Below, one piece after another: positions 43,086-52,017 of a DNA stretch of 64,000 nt; position 1 is the stretch's first letter; each line of letters begins with the position of its first letter. Under the pieces are notes generated by a model that had not been told where the DNA came from, ran no database searches, and was given only the letters and a program-made list of their open reading frames with translations. The stretch is taken from the NCBI RefSeq assembly GCF_003944705.1, contig NZ_RWIS01000004.1, positions 124,001-188,000 of the forward strand. The letters are read 5' to 3'. The DNA is from Hymenobacter metallilatus (lineage in GTDB: Bacteria > Bacteroidota > Bacteroidia > Cytophagales > Hymenobacteraceae). Position numbers and translations under genes: made by a program.

Positions 43086-43481
43086 ATGATAACTCCTTCA
43101 CCCCGTTTCCGCTATTACCTGGCTTTTACGCTGCTGGCCGTGCTGGTGGTTCTGCTCCGGCTGTCGGCCCAGGCCGGCTCTCCCCCCGCCGGCACGGTTC
43201 AGCAGCGGGCCCTGGCTTACAGCCGCTACCTGGCCCCGGTGCTGCGGCTGCATCCGCACCAGTTACAGGCCATGCAGCATCATATTGAACAGCACCTGAC
43301 CACGCTGGACTCGCTGGCCGCTCAGCCTACTGCCCCAGCTGCCGCTTACGCCCAGGCAGAGGCCCGCTACCTGACCAATGCACACCTGGTTCTGACCCCA
43401 AGCCAGTACACTGCCCTGCTGCTGCTGCGCGAGCGGCCGGCCACGGCTCCCACTCCCTACATAGCTGTAAGCACCCAATAA
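43086..43481 (+). CDS. small exported protein, uncharacterised
   Basis: This is a 131-residue product with an N-terminal hydrophobic segment (FRYYLAFTLLAVLVVLLRLS) that may be a signal peptide or membrane anchor. The mature part is helical (RALAYSRYLAPVLRLHPHQL; QAMQHHIEQHLTTLDSLAAQ). It resembles the LTxxQ-type periplasmic stress proteins by helix composition and the ending LTPSQYTALLLL, but this is weak. Next to the LytTR regulator and another small secreted protein. Confidence 0.55.
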   Translation: MITPSPRFRYYLAFTLLAVLVVLLRLSAQAGSPPAGTVQQRALAYSRYLAPVLRLHPHQLQAMQHHIEQHLTTLDSLAAQPTAPAAAYAQAEARYLTNAHLVLTPSQYTALLLLRERPATAPTPYIAVSTQ

Positions 43482-43517
43482 GCTCTTGCTCCTACCGCTT
43501 TTTCACGACTTCTCCTG

Positions 43518-43952
43518 ATGAAATACCCTACTCTTTGGGCCGCCTGCAACCTCAGCATCCTGCTGCTGCCAGCCTTGGCCGAAGCCACGGAGGGCCCCCT
43601 GGCCCCACCCCGGAACCCGGTTCCGGCTACCGAGGCTGCTGTGCGCCTCGCCCCCACCGCAGCTACGGTAGTGGCCCCGGCTTTTCTGGATGGCTACGTG
43701 CTGGGAACGGATGGCCTGGCCCTGCCGGGCGTAACGGCCCGGGTAGTGGGCACTCCCCACATCGTAGTTAGCAACGCCGATGGTATGTTCCGGCTGCCAC
43801 TGCCGGTATTTACTGGGCAGCCCATCCGGGTTATTTGCAGCTACGCCGGCCTGGCCGACTGTGAGGTGGTGCTGGCCCCGCGGCAACGGGTAATCAGCCT
43901 GGAAATGCTGGAACACGCCCGGCTGCTGACCGTGGCACGCCGGAGCCGCTAA
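43518..43952 (+). CDS. secreted protein with carboxypeptidase-like regulatory domain
   Basis: The 144-residue protein carries a signal peptide (LSILLLPALAEATEG). Residues about 55-135 form a beta-sandwich of the CarboxypepD_reg type: GYVLGTDGLALPGVTARVVG, SNADGMFRLPLPVFTGQPIR, and YAGLADCEVVLAP. In this phylum such domains often begin TonB receptors, but no plug or barrel follows. It may be a free surface domain or a remnant. It is 36 bases after the preceding small gene. Confidence 0.62.
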   Translation: MKYPTLWAACNLSILLLPALAEATEGPLAPPRNPVPATEAAVRLAPTAATVVAPAFLDGYVLGTDGLALPGVTARVVGTPHIVVSNADGMFRLPLPVFTGQPIRVICSYAGLADCEVVLAPRQRVISLEMLEHARLLTVARRSR

Positions 43953-44126
43953 GCGGGCCGCCGGCTCCGCTACTCCACTACAAGCTCTGGTCAGCTTACG
44001 CAACGCCCCGCCCTGCCTGACACCGGCCCTGCACTACCGGGTTGGCCGCGCTTCTAAACTCCCTACTGTCACCTGGCGGCCTGGGTTCCCCGCTCACTGT
44101 CGATTCTCCCTTTTTTGCTTCGCCTT

Positions 44127-45509
44127 ATGAAAACGCATATCACGTTGTGGCTGCTGGCTTGCGGCCTACTGCTTAGCCTGAGCGGGCGGGCAGCCGAAGC
44201 ACCCGCGGCGGCAGCCTCGCTGGATGGCTTGTGGCGGGGGCCGCTGCAGGTACCCGGCGGTAAGCTGGAAGTAATTTTCCGGCTGGTGAAACTCACGGCG
44301 GGCGGTTACTATGCCACCCTCGATGTACCCCTGCAAAAAGTCAGCCGCATGAACGTACACGTAGCCCTGCAAGGCGATACGGTGGTGTTTTCGGCGGAGG
44401 AAGCTGCCACCCGCTTTGTGGGCCGGCTGGCACCCGGGGGCCGGCAGCTGAGCGGGCAATGGCAGCAACCCGGCTACCACGTGCCCATGACGCTGGATTA
44501 CAGCACCCCGGCGGCTGCGCCCGGCGGCAAAGTGCGCCTTACCCCACCCTACCGCGAAAATGAGGTGGCCTTCAGCAATAGCGCGGCTGCCCTGCGCCTG
44601 GGGGGCCTGCTCACGGTGCCGGCGGGCAAAGGGCCGTTTCCGGCCGTGGTACTCCTGGCCGATGCCGGGCCGCTGGACCGCGACGCGGCTGTGGGCGACT
44701 ACCGCCCGGTAGGAGCGCTGGCCGACTACCTGACCCGCCGGGGCGTGGCCGTGCTGCGCCTGGATGCCCGCGGCGTGGGCGCCACCGGTGGGGCAGCCAA
44801 CCCGCCCCTGCTGGAGCGCCTCAGCGACGTGGAAGCGGCCCTGAATTATCTGCGTACCCGCCCCGAGGTAAACCTGGCCCGCCTGGGCGTGATTGGACAC
44901 GGCGAGGGCGGCAACGTGGCCCTGCTGGTGGCTACCCGCGCCCTGCCACCGGCCTTTGTGGTCACACTGGGGGCTGCCGGCGTGCAGGGCCAGGAGCTGG
45001 CCCGGGTGCAGCAAACCACCGTGCTCCGGGCAGCCGGCCTCCCTCAGCCCCAGGTAGAGGTTCTGGTGAAGCGACAGCAGGCTATTCTGGACGTGGTATT
45101 TCACACCCGCGACAACCAGCAGGCTCAGGCCATTGTGGCCAATATGCTGCGCCAGGACGACCCCGAGCTGCCGGCTGCTGCGGCCCAGGCTGCCGCCGCC
45201 GACCTCACCTCCGAGCACAGCCGCTTCCGGCAGGTGTACGACCCCGTGCCCGCCCTTACGGCGGTGCAGTGCCCGGTGCTGCTACTGAACGGAGCCGCCG
45301 ACTTGGCCGTGGACGCCGACCAGAACCTGGCCGCTTTGCAGCGGGGTTTGCGGGCCAACCGCGCCGTAACCAGCAAGAAGCTGCCGGGAGTCAACCATTT
45401 GTTTCAGGCCGATATGGCCGAGTGGCCGCTGGTGGCCGGGCAGCGGCACCCCACCTTCTCGCCCCAGGCCCAGGAGCTTATCCGGGCTTGGATTATGGAG
45501 CGCCCCTAG
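44127..45509 (+). CDS. exported alpha/beta-hydrolase family protein lacking the nucleophile serine
   Basis: The 460-residue protein has a signal peptide (LLACGLLLSLSGRAAEAP). An N-terminal lipocalin-like beta region (~30-130) leads to an alpha/beta-hydrolase fold. It keeps the region around VLRLDARGVGATGG, an acidic residue in LLNGAADLAVDADQN and the histidine in LPGVNHLFQADM. At the nucleophile elbow, normally GHSEGG in this family, residues 257-261 are GHGEG (Gly259; codon GGC at 44901-44903). So it is probably not a normal esterase: it could be inactive or use another mechanism. It is followed closely by the REC-only gene. Confidence 0.78.
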   Translation: MKTHITLWLLACGLLLSLSGRAAEAPAAAASLDGLWRGPLQVPGGKLEVIFRLVKLTAGGYYATLDVPLQKVSRMNVHVALQGDTVVFSAEEAATRFVGRLAPGGRQLSGQWQQPGYHVPMTLDYSTPAAAPGGKVRLTPPYRENEVAFSNSAAALRLGGLLTVPAGKGPFPAVVLLADAGPLDRDAAVGDYRPVGALADYLTRRGVAVLRLDARGVGATGGAANPPLLERLSDVEAALNYLRTRPEVNLARLGVIGHGEGGNVALLVATRALPPAFVVTLGAAGVQGQELARVQQTTVLRAAGLPQPQVEVLVKRQQAILDVVFHTRDNQQAQAIVANMLRQDDPELPAAAAQAAAADLTSEHSRFRQVYDPVPALTAVQCPVLLLNGAADLAVDADQNLAALQRGLRANRAVTSKKLPGVNHLFQADMAEWPLVAGQRHPTFSPQAQELIRAWIMERP

Positions 45510-45557
45510 CGGGGGCGGCCACTCGTCTTTTGCTCTCTCCTCCTTTCCTAAACTGCC

Positions 45558-45953
45558 ATGACGACTCTGCTCCGCTGCCTGATTGTAGATGATAACTCCG
45601 TGAACCGGACCCTGCTGCAGCAAATGGTGCGCATCACGCCTGGCCTGGAACTGGTAGGTGCGCTGCCCGATGCCACTACCTGCCTGGCCCTACTGGCCCG
45701 CCAGGCCGTAGATGTTCTGCTGCTCGATGTGGAAATGCCCTGCCTCTCGGGCCTGGAACTGGTGCGCCTGCTGGGGCCCCTGGCGCCGGCCGTAGTGCTG
45801 GTAACGGCCAGCCCCGAGTACGCTCCGGAAGCCGCCGCCCTGCGCGTAGCCGACTTCCTGCTCAAGCCCTTTTCCTATGAGCGGTTCGGGCAGGCCATCC
45901 GGCGGGCCCAGGCGGCCCACCTGCTCGGGCGCAGGCTGCTCGTACGCAGGTAA
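45558..45953 (+). CDS. single-domain response regulator (REC only)
   Basis: The 131-residue protein aligns along its whole length with the receiver half of the LytTR regulator at 42045 (IVDDNSVNRTLLQQMVRITP vs IADDNAINRLTLEQFVRITE). The phospho-acceptor is Asp57 in LLLDVEMP and the conserved Lys is in LLKPFSYERF. No output domain follows; the chain ends in RRLLVRR. It may receive phosphate from the hybrid kinase's HPt domain and relay or sink it. It converges with the GH127 gene 18 bases away. Confidence 0.85.
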   Translation: MTTLLRCLIVDDNSVNRTLLQQMVRITPGLELVGALPDATTCLALLARQAVDVLLLDVEMPCLSGLELVRLLGPLAPAVVLVTASPEYAPEAAALRVADFLLKPFSYERFGQAIRRAQAAHLLGRRLLVRR

Positions 45954-45971
45954 AGCCACGGGTCAAGCACG

Positions 45972-48023
45972 CTACTTCCCTACCGTGGCCTCTTTGGACT
46001 GGCGGGAAATCAGCTCCACGTCGGTGAGCTGCTGGGGAAACCAGACGGTCATTTCGCCCTTACCGCGGTTGGCCCAGGCGTAGTAAGGAATGGCCGTGAG
46101 GGTTTGGCGGGTGGTGCTGATGCTGGTGTTGGCGGCGTCCAGCTGCACGGCGGGCACGGTAGCCTGCAGCTGCATGATGCCGTTGAGCTGCTCGGGCTGG
46201 TAGCGGGTAGTGAAGGTGGTAGCGGCGGGCACGATGAGGTTGCCGGCGCGCCCGTGGTTGTCTGCCCACTCGGCGCAGTACACCACCGGGCCGCGCTGCA
46301 AAGCCACTTTGCCCTGGTCATCATGCACGCGGGGGTTGGCTACTACCTGGCGTACTTCCATGGGCAGCTTCACCTCCACCAGGTCGTTTTTGCGCCACTG
46401 GCGGGCCAGCACGGCGTAGCCCTTGCGGGTGGTGTACTGCACTGGCTTACCATTGATGGTGATGCTGATTTTCTCGGTGGAAGGCATGGCAAAGCGGTAC
46501 AAATCGGAGGGCATGGCCTCGTTGCGGGCCCAGCCGGGCAGGCGCACCAGCAGGTTGAACTCGGTGGCGGCGGCGGGGCTCATTGTAAACTTCAGGTCGC
46601 CCTGCCAGGGGTAGTTGTTGTGCTGGGTGATGCGCACGGGCTGGTTGCCCACCTTCAACTCCGTGGTGCCGCTGATGAACAGGTTAGCGTACACGTCGCG
46701 GCCGCTTTGGGCGTACACGTAGCCGGGTAGGGAGGGCATGAGGCGGGCCAGGTTGGTAGGGCAGCAGGAGCAGTCGAACCAGCCGGCGCGCTGGGGCTCC
46801 GTCTGGGGGAAGCTGGCGCTGTTGCGGATTTGCATGGCGTTGCTGTAGAAGAAGGATTTGCCATCCAGCCCCACCCCCGAAATAAGGCCGTTGTAGAGCA
46901 CCTTCTCCAGGATGTCCACGTACTTGGCCTCGCCGTGGAGCTGGAACATGCGCTGGTTCCAGTACACGTTGGCCACCGAGGCGCATGTTTCGTTGTAGGC
47001 CGTGGTGTTGGGCAGCTCGTAGTTGGCCCCGAACCGCTCCCCGCCCGGCACTGCGCCGGTGCCGCCCGTCACGTAGAGCTTGCGGGTCACCATGTTCTGC
47101 CAGATGCTGTCCACGGCGGCCAGCAGCTGTTGGTCGCCGGTGAGGGCGGCCACGTCGGCCATGGCGGAGTACAGGTATTCGGCGCGCACGGCATGGCCCT
47201 CAGCTTCTTTTTGGTCGACGACGGGCTTGTGGTCCTGCCAGTAGGAGCCGTTGCGCCAGGCATCGGGGCTTTTGGGGTCGTAGCCCGCGTACCGGCCGCG
47301 CTGGTCGAGGAAGAATTTGGCCGTGCTCAGGTACTCCGGCTTGCCCGTTACGCGGTAGAGCTTCACCAGGCCCATTTCCACAATTTCGTGGCCCGGGGCC
47401 ACGGCCCGCTTGCCCGGCCCGAAGGTGGCGCACACCAGATCGGCGTTTTTCAGGGCAATGTTGAGCAGGGTTTTCTTGCCGGTGGCCTCGTAGTGGGCCA
47501 CGGCGGCCTCGTAGAGGTGGCCCGAGTTGTAGAGCTCATGGCTCAGCTCCCGCTCCTTCACCCACCGCTCCGGCCCGGCCCAGTCGTGGGGGTGGGCCGG
47601 ATCAATGGTGCGGGCCGTGTACAGGTAGCCGTCGGGCTCCTGGGCGGCGGCTACTTTCTTGATCAGCGCATCCATGTACGCATCCAGCTTCTCATCAGGG
47701 TAGAGCCGGAGCGAGTACGAAGCCCCTTCAATGGTCTTGTAGATGTCGGTATCATCGAAGGGGAAGATGGTGGCGAACTTGCCCTGGCGGGCGGCGGCCA
47801 TTTCAAAGTTCTTTACCCGGTTGGTGGCCTCACACCGCTGAAACGACGCCGGAATGGTCACCTCGGTATTGGTCTTGAGCCTAGGCAGCCAGAAGTTATC
47901 CGCCAGCTGCACTTTCGTGAAGGAAACGGCCTGAATCGGGTAATCGGAGCGCTTACCGGTTTGCGCGGCAGCCTGCGTACTGAGCAGGCCGAGCAGCGCC
48001 AGGGAAGAAAGGATATGGTTCAT
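45972..48023 (-). CDS. beta-L-arabinofuranosidase, GH127
   Basis: The 683-residue secreted enzyme (signal peptide ending STQAAAQT) is a member of GH127 (DUF1680). It removes beta-1,2-linked L-arabinofuranose, typical of arabino-oligosaccharides on hydroxyproline-rich glycoproteins and some arabinans. Catalysis uses a cysteine nucleophile and a zinc site. The residues seen are Glu345 and Cys347 in YNETCASVANVYW, and the CSCCPTN cluster at 418-424 with Cys420/421. The catalytic (alpha/alpha)6 barrel is followed by beta domains with VRLPGWARNEAM. It is the last gene of the long minus-strand run and has a small hairpin before its start. Confidence 0.93.
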   Translation of the reverse strand: MNHILSSLALLGLLSTQAAAQTGKRSDYPIQAVSFTKVQLADNFWLPRLKTNTEVTIPASFQRCEATNRVKNFEMAAARQGKFATIFPFDDTDIYKTIEGASYSLRLYPDEKLDAYMDALIKKVAAAQEPDGYLYTARTIDPAHPHDWAGPERWVKERELSHELYNSGHLYEAAVAHYEATGKKTLLNIALKNADLVCATFGPGKRAVAPGHEIVEMGLVKLYRVTGKPEYLSTAKFFLDQRGRYAGYDPKSPDAWRNGSYWQDHKPVVDQKEAEGHAVRAEYLYSAMADVAALTGDQQLLAAVDSIWQNMVTRKLYVTGGTGAVPGGERFGANYELPNTTAYNETCASVANVYWNQRMFQLHGEAKYVDILEKVLYNGLISGVGLDGKSFFYSNAMQIRNSASFPQTEPQRAGWFDCSCCPTNLARLMPSLPGYVYAQSGRDVYANLFISGTTELKVGNQPVRITQHNNYPWQGDLKFTMSPAAATEFNLLVRLPGWARNEAMPSDLYRFAMPSTEKISITINGKPVQYTTRKGYAVLARQWRKNDLVEVKLPMEVRQVVANPRVHDDQGKVALQRGPVVYCAEWADNHGRAGNLIVPAATTFTTRYQPEQLNGIMQLQATVPAVQLDAANTSISTTRQTLTAIPYYAWANRGKGEMTVWFPQQLTDVELISRQSKEATVGK

Positions 48024-48052
48024 GAAACAGAAGGAAAAGCGGGAACGATGTA

Positions 48053-48074
48053 GAGACGCACCACTGTGCGTCTC
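48053..48074. other. GAGACGCAC hairpin in the GH127 leader
   Basis: The 9-bp stem GAGACGCAC / GTGCGTCTC (loop CACT) lies 30 bases upstream of the GH127 start. It is a compact palindrome of a type widely dispersed in bacteria. An mRNA-stability or regulatory role is possible. Confidence 0.5.
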
Positions 48075-48144
48075 GCCGTTGAACGATGACGCCTGAACAA
48101 CTTATTTCAAATACTCCGCTTAACAGAACAAGCCACCTGGGGCT

Positions 48145-49998
48145 CTACCTTCGGGCAGCGGAAACACGATAGAGCCGGGCCCCGTGTCGGCGCACGTAGG
48201 GCGCAAACTCACCCGCCACGCCGTCGGTGGTGTGGCCGGTCCACAGGTCGCGCACGGTGCAGGGGCCGCGCAGGCCTAGCTGCGCCAGCGCCACCGGAAT
48301 CCGCACCGAGTCGGCGGGCATGGGTCGGAACGGATTTTGGGTGAACACCAGAAACTGCAGCGTGCCGCCGGTATTCTGGGCGGCCCCGGCGGCATCCAGC
48401 CCGGCCGTGGCCCGGAAGCGGGTGAAGCCGGCGGGCAGCGCGTAGGTAATCATGGAGTTGGAGTGGGTGCCGATGCCGTCGTCGGCGCGCTGCCCTCCTA
48501 CCCGCAGCTCCGCCCCCGATACGCTTTTACCAGCCGTAACCTGGCCCCAGCCGGCCGTGGCCGTTTTCCAGGGCAAGGTACTGAGCGGCACGGTTTGGGT
48601 ACCGTTGCTGAGCATGGGGCGGAGCCAGTCGGCGTGGTCCCAGGCAATATCGTCGCCCCCGTCGCGCACGTTGAGGTAGAGCGTGGTGGCCCCGCTGATG
48701 TCCACGTCCACGGGCAGGCTCTGGCCGGGCGTCTGGCGCGTGATAATGGGGCTAGCCCAGGCGGCTTCACTAGCGGGGGCCAACTCCTGGTCCTGCGCAT
48801 TGAACAGGGCCAGGAACTTGTCGCCGGTTTGGGGGTCGTCGGCGGTCCAGGCAATCAGGTTATTCTCGCGGAACAGCTGGCGGTTGTGGGTGCTGCGCTG
48901 GTTTACGGCCAGCACGTCTTTGTTGGTGAGCAGGCTCAGGGTAAACGCGTCGTTGCTGGGCAGGGCACCGCCGAACATGAGCGGGGAGCGGAAAATGCTC
49001 CACAAACTCATGAGGGTGTACTGCTCGTCGCGGGTGAAGCGGGTCCTCCGGTCGTCGCCCCGCTCGGCCCGGATGCCCAGGCGGCCCAGGGGCAGCATAT
49101 CGGCATCCGGAAACGCGCCCACCCCGATGTGCGGAGCCCAGCGGTTGCACACCTCGAAATGCTCCTTGAGCTGCTCCCAGGAGTCCCAGAAGTCGCCCAC
49201 GGTGCGCCACATGTTGGCATGGGCCGCTACGTGCCGGGCCTCGGCAACGGGCGTTTCGCCGGGCGAGGTGCTGAGCACGATGCGGCGGCCCGAGCGGTCA
49301 ATGGCCCGCCGGATCATCTCCACTTCCGGCTTGTGGTAGGGCGAAGACAGATCATCGACCTTCACGAAATCGACGCCCCAGCTGGCGTAGAGCTGGAACA
49401 GGGAGTTGTAGTACTCCTGCGCCCCGGGCCGGCCGGCTACCACCGTGTACATGTCGCGCAGCCAGCCCGCCTGCCCTTCCTTCGAGTAGATATCAGCGGC
49501 CGTGGCCTTGCTGCCGAGGATGGGCAGCCGGCGCTGCACCGCTACCACCGGCACCCCGCGCATGATGTGAATGCCAAACTTCAGCCCCCTGGCGTGCAGG
49601 TAATCGGCCAACGGCTTAAAGCCCCGCCCCCCGGCCGCCGAGGGAAACCGGTTGGGCGCGGGCACAAAGCGGCCGTACGCATCAATGTTCCAGGCGGGGC
49701 CCTTCTCGTTGTAGCCGTGGGCCGTGTCGTTGCCCACGTACCAGCGGATATCCACCACCACGTACTCCCAGCCGCTGCTTTTCAGGTTGCGGGCCATGTA
49801 GTCGGCGTTGGCTTTCACCTCAGCTTCCGTCACGGTGGGACCGTAACAGTCCCAGCTGTTCCAGCCCATAGGTGGCGTGGGAGCCCACTGGTGGAAGTCA
49901 GATTTGGGCGGGGCTTGCTGAGCGGCCACGGGTAGGACTGCGGCGGCAGTAGCCACTACTAAACCGGTCAGGAAGCGCGCAAAGGGATATTGACTCAT
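48145..49998 (-). CDS. GH27 glycosidase with NPCBM region, possible beta-L-arabinopyranosidase
   Basis: The 617-residue secreted protein (signal peptide ending LPVAAQQ) is a GH27 retaining enzyme. The opening is TPPMGWNSWDCYGPTVTEAE. The nucleophile is predicted to be Asp215 in VDFVKVDDLS and the acid/base Asp300 in FPDADMLPLG. The usual strand-2 DD pair (e.g. DDCW in alpha-galactosidases) is DI here (VVVDIRWYV, Asp83-Ile84). An NPCBM-like insert lies at about 490-580 (ELRVGGQRADDGIGTHSNSM). Loss of the second Asp is known from GH27 beta-L-arabinopyranosidases, where it removes contact to the galactose C6 hydroxyl. Context favours arabinose. Alpha-galactosidase remains possible. Confidence 0.85.
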   Translation of the reverse strand: MSQYPFARFLTGLVVATAAAVLPVAAQQAPPKSDFHQWAPTPPMGWNSWDCYGPTVTEAEVKANADYMARNLKSSGWEYVVVDIRWYVGNDTAHGYNEKGPAWNIDAYGRFVPAPNRFPSAAGGRGFKPLADYLHARGLKFGIHIMRGVPVVAVQRRLPILGSKATAADIYSKEGQAGWLRDMYTVVAGRPGAQEYYNSLFQLYASWGVDFVKVDDLSSPYHKPEVEMIRRAIDRSGRRIVLSTSPGETPVAEARHVAAHANMWRTVGDFWDSWEQLKEHFEVCNRWAPHIGVGAFPDADMLPLGRLGIRAERGDDRRTRFTRDEQYTLMSLWSIFRSPLMFGGALPSNDAFTLSLLTNKDVLAVNQRSTHNRQLFRENNLIAWTADDPQTGDKFLALFNAQDQELAPASEAAWASPIITRQTPGQSLPVDVDISGATTLYLNVRDGGDDIAWDHADWLRPMLSNGTQTVPLSTLPWKTATAGWGQVTAGKSVSGAELRVGGQRADDGIGTHSNSMITYALPAGFTRFRATAGLDAAGAAQNTGGTLQFLVFTQNPFRPMPADSVRIPVALAQLGLRGPCTVRDLWTGHTTDGVAGEFAPYVRRHGARLYRVSAARR

Positions 49999-50015
49999 GG
50001 GAATAGTTTCCGGGG

Positions 50016-50063
50016 TGCCGGACGGCGCGCGGGCCGCCGTTGGGGCCCGCACGCCGTCCGGCA
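50016..50063. terminator. strong 20-bp hairpin between GH43 and GH27 genes
   Basis: TGCCGGACGGCGCGCGGGCC (50016-50035) pairs with GGCCCGCACGCCGTCCGGCA (50044-50063), one mismatch. There is no T-run, so it may act as an mRNA 3' stabiliser or partial terminator in this minus-strand run. Confidence 0.65.
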
Positions 50064-50086
50064 GTACGGTCAGATAGTGGTCAGCC

Positions 50087-51838
50087 TCAATGCACCACCA
50101 CTTTCTGGGTGGTAGTGCCCTGCGCGCCGCTGACCTGCAGCAGGTACAGGCCGGCCGGCACGTCGGCCTTCACCGGCACCGTGCCCTGCCCCGCACTGCG
50201 GCAGCTGAACACCGCCCGGCCCTGCATATCGGTCAGGGTTACAGTAACCGGACCGGCTGCCAGCCCGGCATCGAGCAGCACCGTGAAGCGGCCCCGCTCA
50301 CTGGGGTTGGGGTACACACTGAACTGCGCGGCCGGAGCCGAAGCTGCCGACGCCAGCACGCGGGCGGCCGTGGCGGGTGCAATGGCCCATTTCTGGCAGT
50401 TGTTGCCCAGGTAATCATAGAGGGTCAGCTGCACGCCGGCGGTGGAGGAGCAGGCCGGCACCTCCACCGCCCGGTTGCCGTTCACCGAGGCCAGCACGTA
50501 GGTGCCGCCGCTGGCCCGCTCAATCTTGAAGCGCTGGTTGGCCGCGCCGCTGTAGGGGTACAGGTTGAGCCTGGCCCCATTAGCCGAGTTGTTGCCAGCC
50601 ACATCGGCAGCCAGCCCGGCCCCTACCGTGGAGGTGATTTTATACTCGCCGTTGCCCACGGGCGTCAGGTTCCACTGCTGGCAGTTGAGGCCGGCCGGAG
50701 TGCCCTGGGCAATTATCTGGCCCTGGGCCCCGGTGCAGCCCCAGGCATCCCACACCTTGCCGCTGTTCTGGTTGGTGAGGGTGTAGCGGCCGGCCGCCAC
50801 CCAGTCGCGGGTGATAAAGGGCCAGGCGGCGGCGTCCCAGCCCAGGTTTCCCACGCTCAGGCGGGCGCGGCCGTTCTGGTTGCTGTCGTAGTAGTGATGG
50901 GTGAGGTAGTTGGCCCCACCTTCCTGAAACAGGCCCACGTGGCCCGGCCCCACGTAGTTGCCGCTGGTGGCAATAAGCGTAGTGCCGCCGTTCCGGTTCA
51001 GGTCCACGCCGTTTTTGTCCAGGTAGGGCCCGGTGATGCTGGCAGAGCGGCCTACCTGAATGTAGTAGGTGCTGCTGGCGCCCTGGCAGCAGGCGCCCTT
51101 GTTGATGAACAGGTAGTAGTAGCTGCCGTTGCGCACGATGTAGGGCGCTTCGCTGCCGCTGTTGTTGCGCGTCACGTTGTCGGCTGCCACGTTGCCGGCC
51201 AGCCAGTAGAAGCTGGTGCCGGAGCGTTTGCCGGTGCTGCCATCCAGCTTAATCAACCCGATGCCTTTGAAAAACGAGCCGTAGCTCATCCACAGCGCAC
51301 CACTGGCATCGGCGGTAATAGCGGGGTCAATGGCGTTGATGGCACTGCCGGAGCCGCTGGACACCACCTCGCCCTGATCCACCCACTGGTAGCTGGGGCT
51401 GGCCGGATCCAGCGTGACGTTGGTGGCCAGGCCGATGGTGGATACGCTGGAGCCAAAGGTGGAAACCGAGTAGTAGAGGTAGAACTTGCCGTTGCGGTAC
51501 ACGCACTCCGGGGCCCAGAAGTCGCCGGAGAAGCCGGGCACTTTGCTCTTGATCCAGCTGGGATATTCGGTGCTGGTAAATACCGGCCGGCTGCCCGACT
51601 GCCAGGTCACCAAATCGGTGGAGTACATACCGTAGATGCCCGTGCCAGTGGTGAAAATCCAGTACTTGCTGCCGTCCTTCACAATGCTGGAAGGGTCGTG
51701 GCAGTTGTCGTTGCCCTGTAAGGCCCGGGCCGGGAAGCTAAGACCGGTCAGCAGAACCAATAGGAAAGCCAACAGGCTGAAGGTATGAGGGCGGCTTCGT
51801 TGTGGGCCGGCCGGGGTGGCGGTAAAAGTGCAGTTCAT
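50087..51838 (-). CDS. GH43 arabinanase with ricin-type lectin and T9SS sorting domain
   Basis: The 583-residue protein has a signal peptide (LLAFLLVLLTGLSFPARA). A GH43 catalytic module follows: base in NCHDPSSIVKDG, NAIDPAITADASG, acid in SGSEAPYIVRNGSYYYL, and the endo-arabinanase mark NKGACCQGASSTYY. At about 345-490 a ricin B / CBM13-like lectin is visible (WDAWGCTGAQGQIIAQG; CQQWNLTPVGNGEYKITS). The last ~85 residues are a type IX secretion sorting domain (FSVYPNPSERGRFTV...QKVVVH). It should be secreted to the cell surface and cut arabinan. It is the close paralogue of the gene at 59629. It follows the SSS transporter gene. Confidence 0.93.
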   Translation of the reverse strand: MNCTFTATPAGPQRSRPHTFSLLAFLLVLLTGLSFPARALQGNDNCHDPSSIVKDGSKYWIFTTGTGIYGMYSTDLVTWQSGSRPVFTSTEYPSWIKSKVPGFSGDFWAPECVYRNGKFYLYYSVSTFGSSVSTIGLATNVTLDPASPSYQWVDQGEVVSSGSGSAINAIDPAITADASGALWMSYGSFFKGIGLIKLDGSTGKRSGTSFYWLAGNVAADNVTRNNSGSEAPYIVRNGSYYYLFINKGACCQGASSTYYIQVGRSASITGPYLDKNGVDLNRNGGTTLIATSGNYVGPGHVGLFQEGGANYLTHHYYDSNQNGRARLSVGNLGWDAAAWPFITRDWVAAGRYTLTNQNSGKVWDAWGCTGAQGQIIAQGTPAGLNCQQWNLTPVGNGEYKITSTVGAGLAADVAGNNSANGARLNLYPYSGAANQRFKIERASGGTYVLASVNGNRAVEVPACSSTAGVQLTLYDYLGNNCQKWAIAPATAARVLASAASAPAAQFSVYPNPSERGRFTVLLDAGLAAGPVTVTLTDMQGRAVFSCRSAGQGTVPVKADVPAGLYLLQVSGAQGTTTQKVVVH

Positions 51839-51892
51839 GGTTGTGGAAATTGGGTTGGAAAAACATAGGAGCGAATACTACAGGAAGCCAAA

Positions 51893-51921
51893 CGGGGGCG
51901 TGAATTTGTATCACGCCCCCG
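51893..51921. terminator. 11-bp hairpin in front of the GH43-ricin gene
   Basis: CGGGGGCGTGA / TCACGCCCCCG, loop ATTTGTA, a perfect stem (51893-51903 with 51911-51921). It lies between the symporter stop and the GH43 start and could stop or slow transcription after the symporter. Confidence 0.75.
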
Positions 51922-52017
51922 TTTTGGTGGAACCGGCCGGGGCCTAAAGGCCACCAGCACCAACTGCTTTTCAGCAGCTCAGAGAAAAGGAACAATGGCC
52001 CGAAAGCTGGCCAAAGG

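Noticed and set aside
46830..48053. Plus-strand open frame antisense to GH127
   Set aside because: Shadow of the GH127 gene, Val/Gly/His-rich and without family features.
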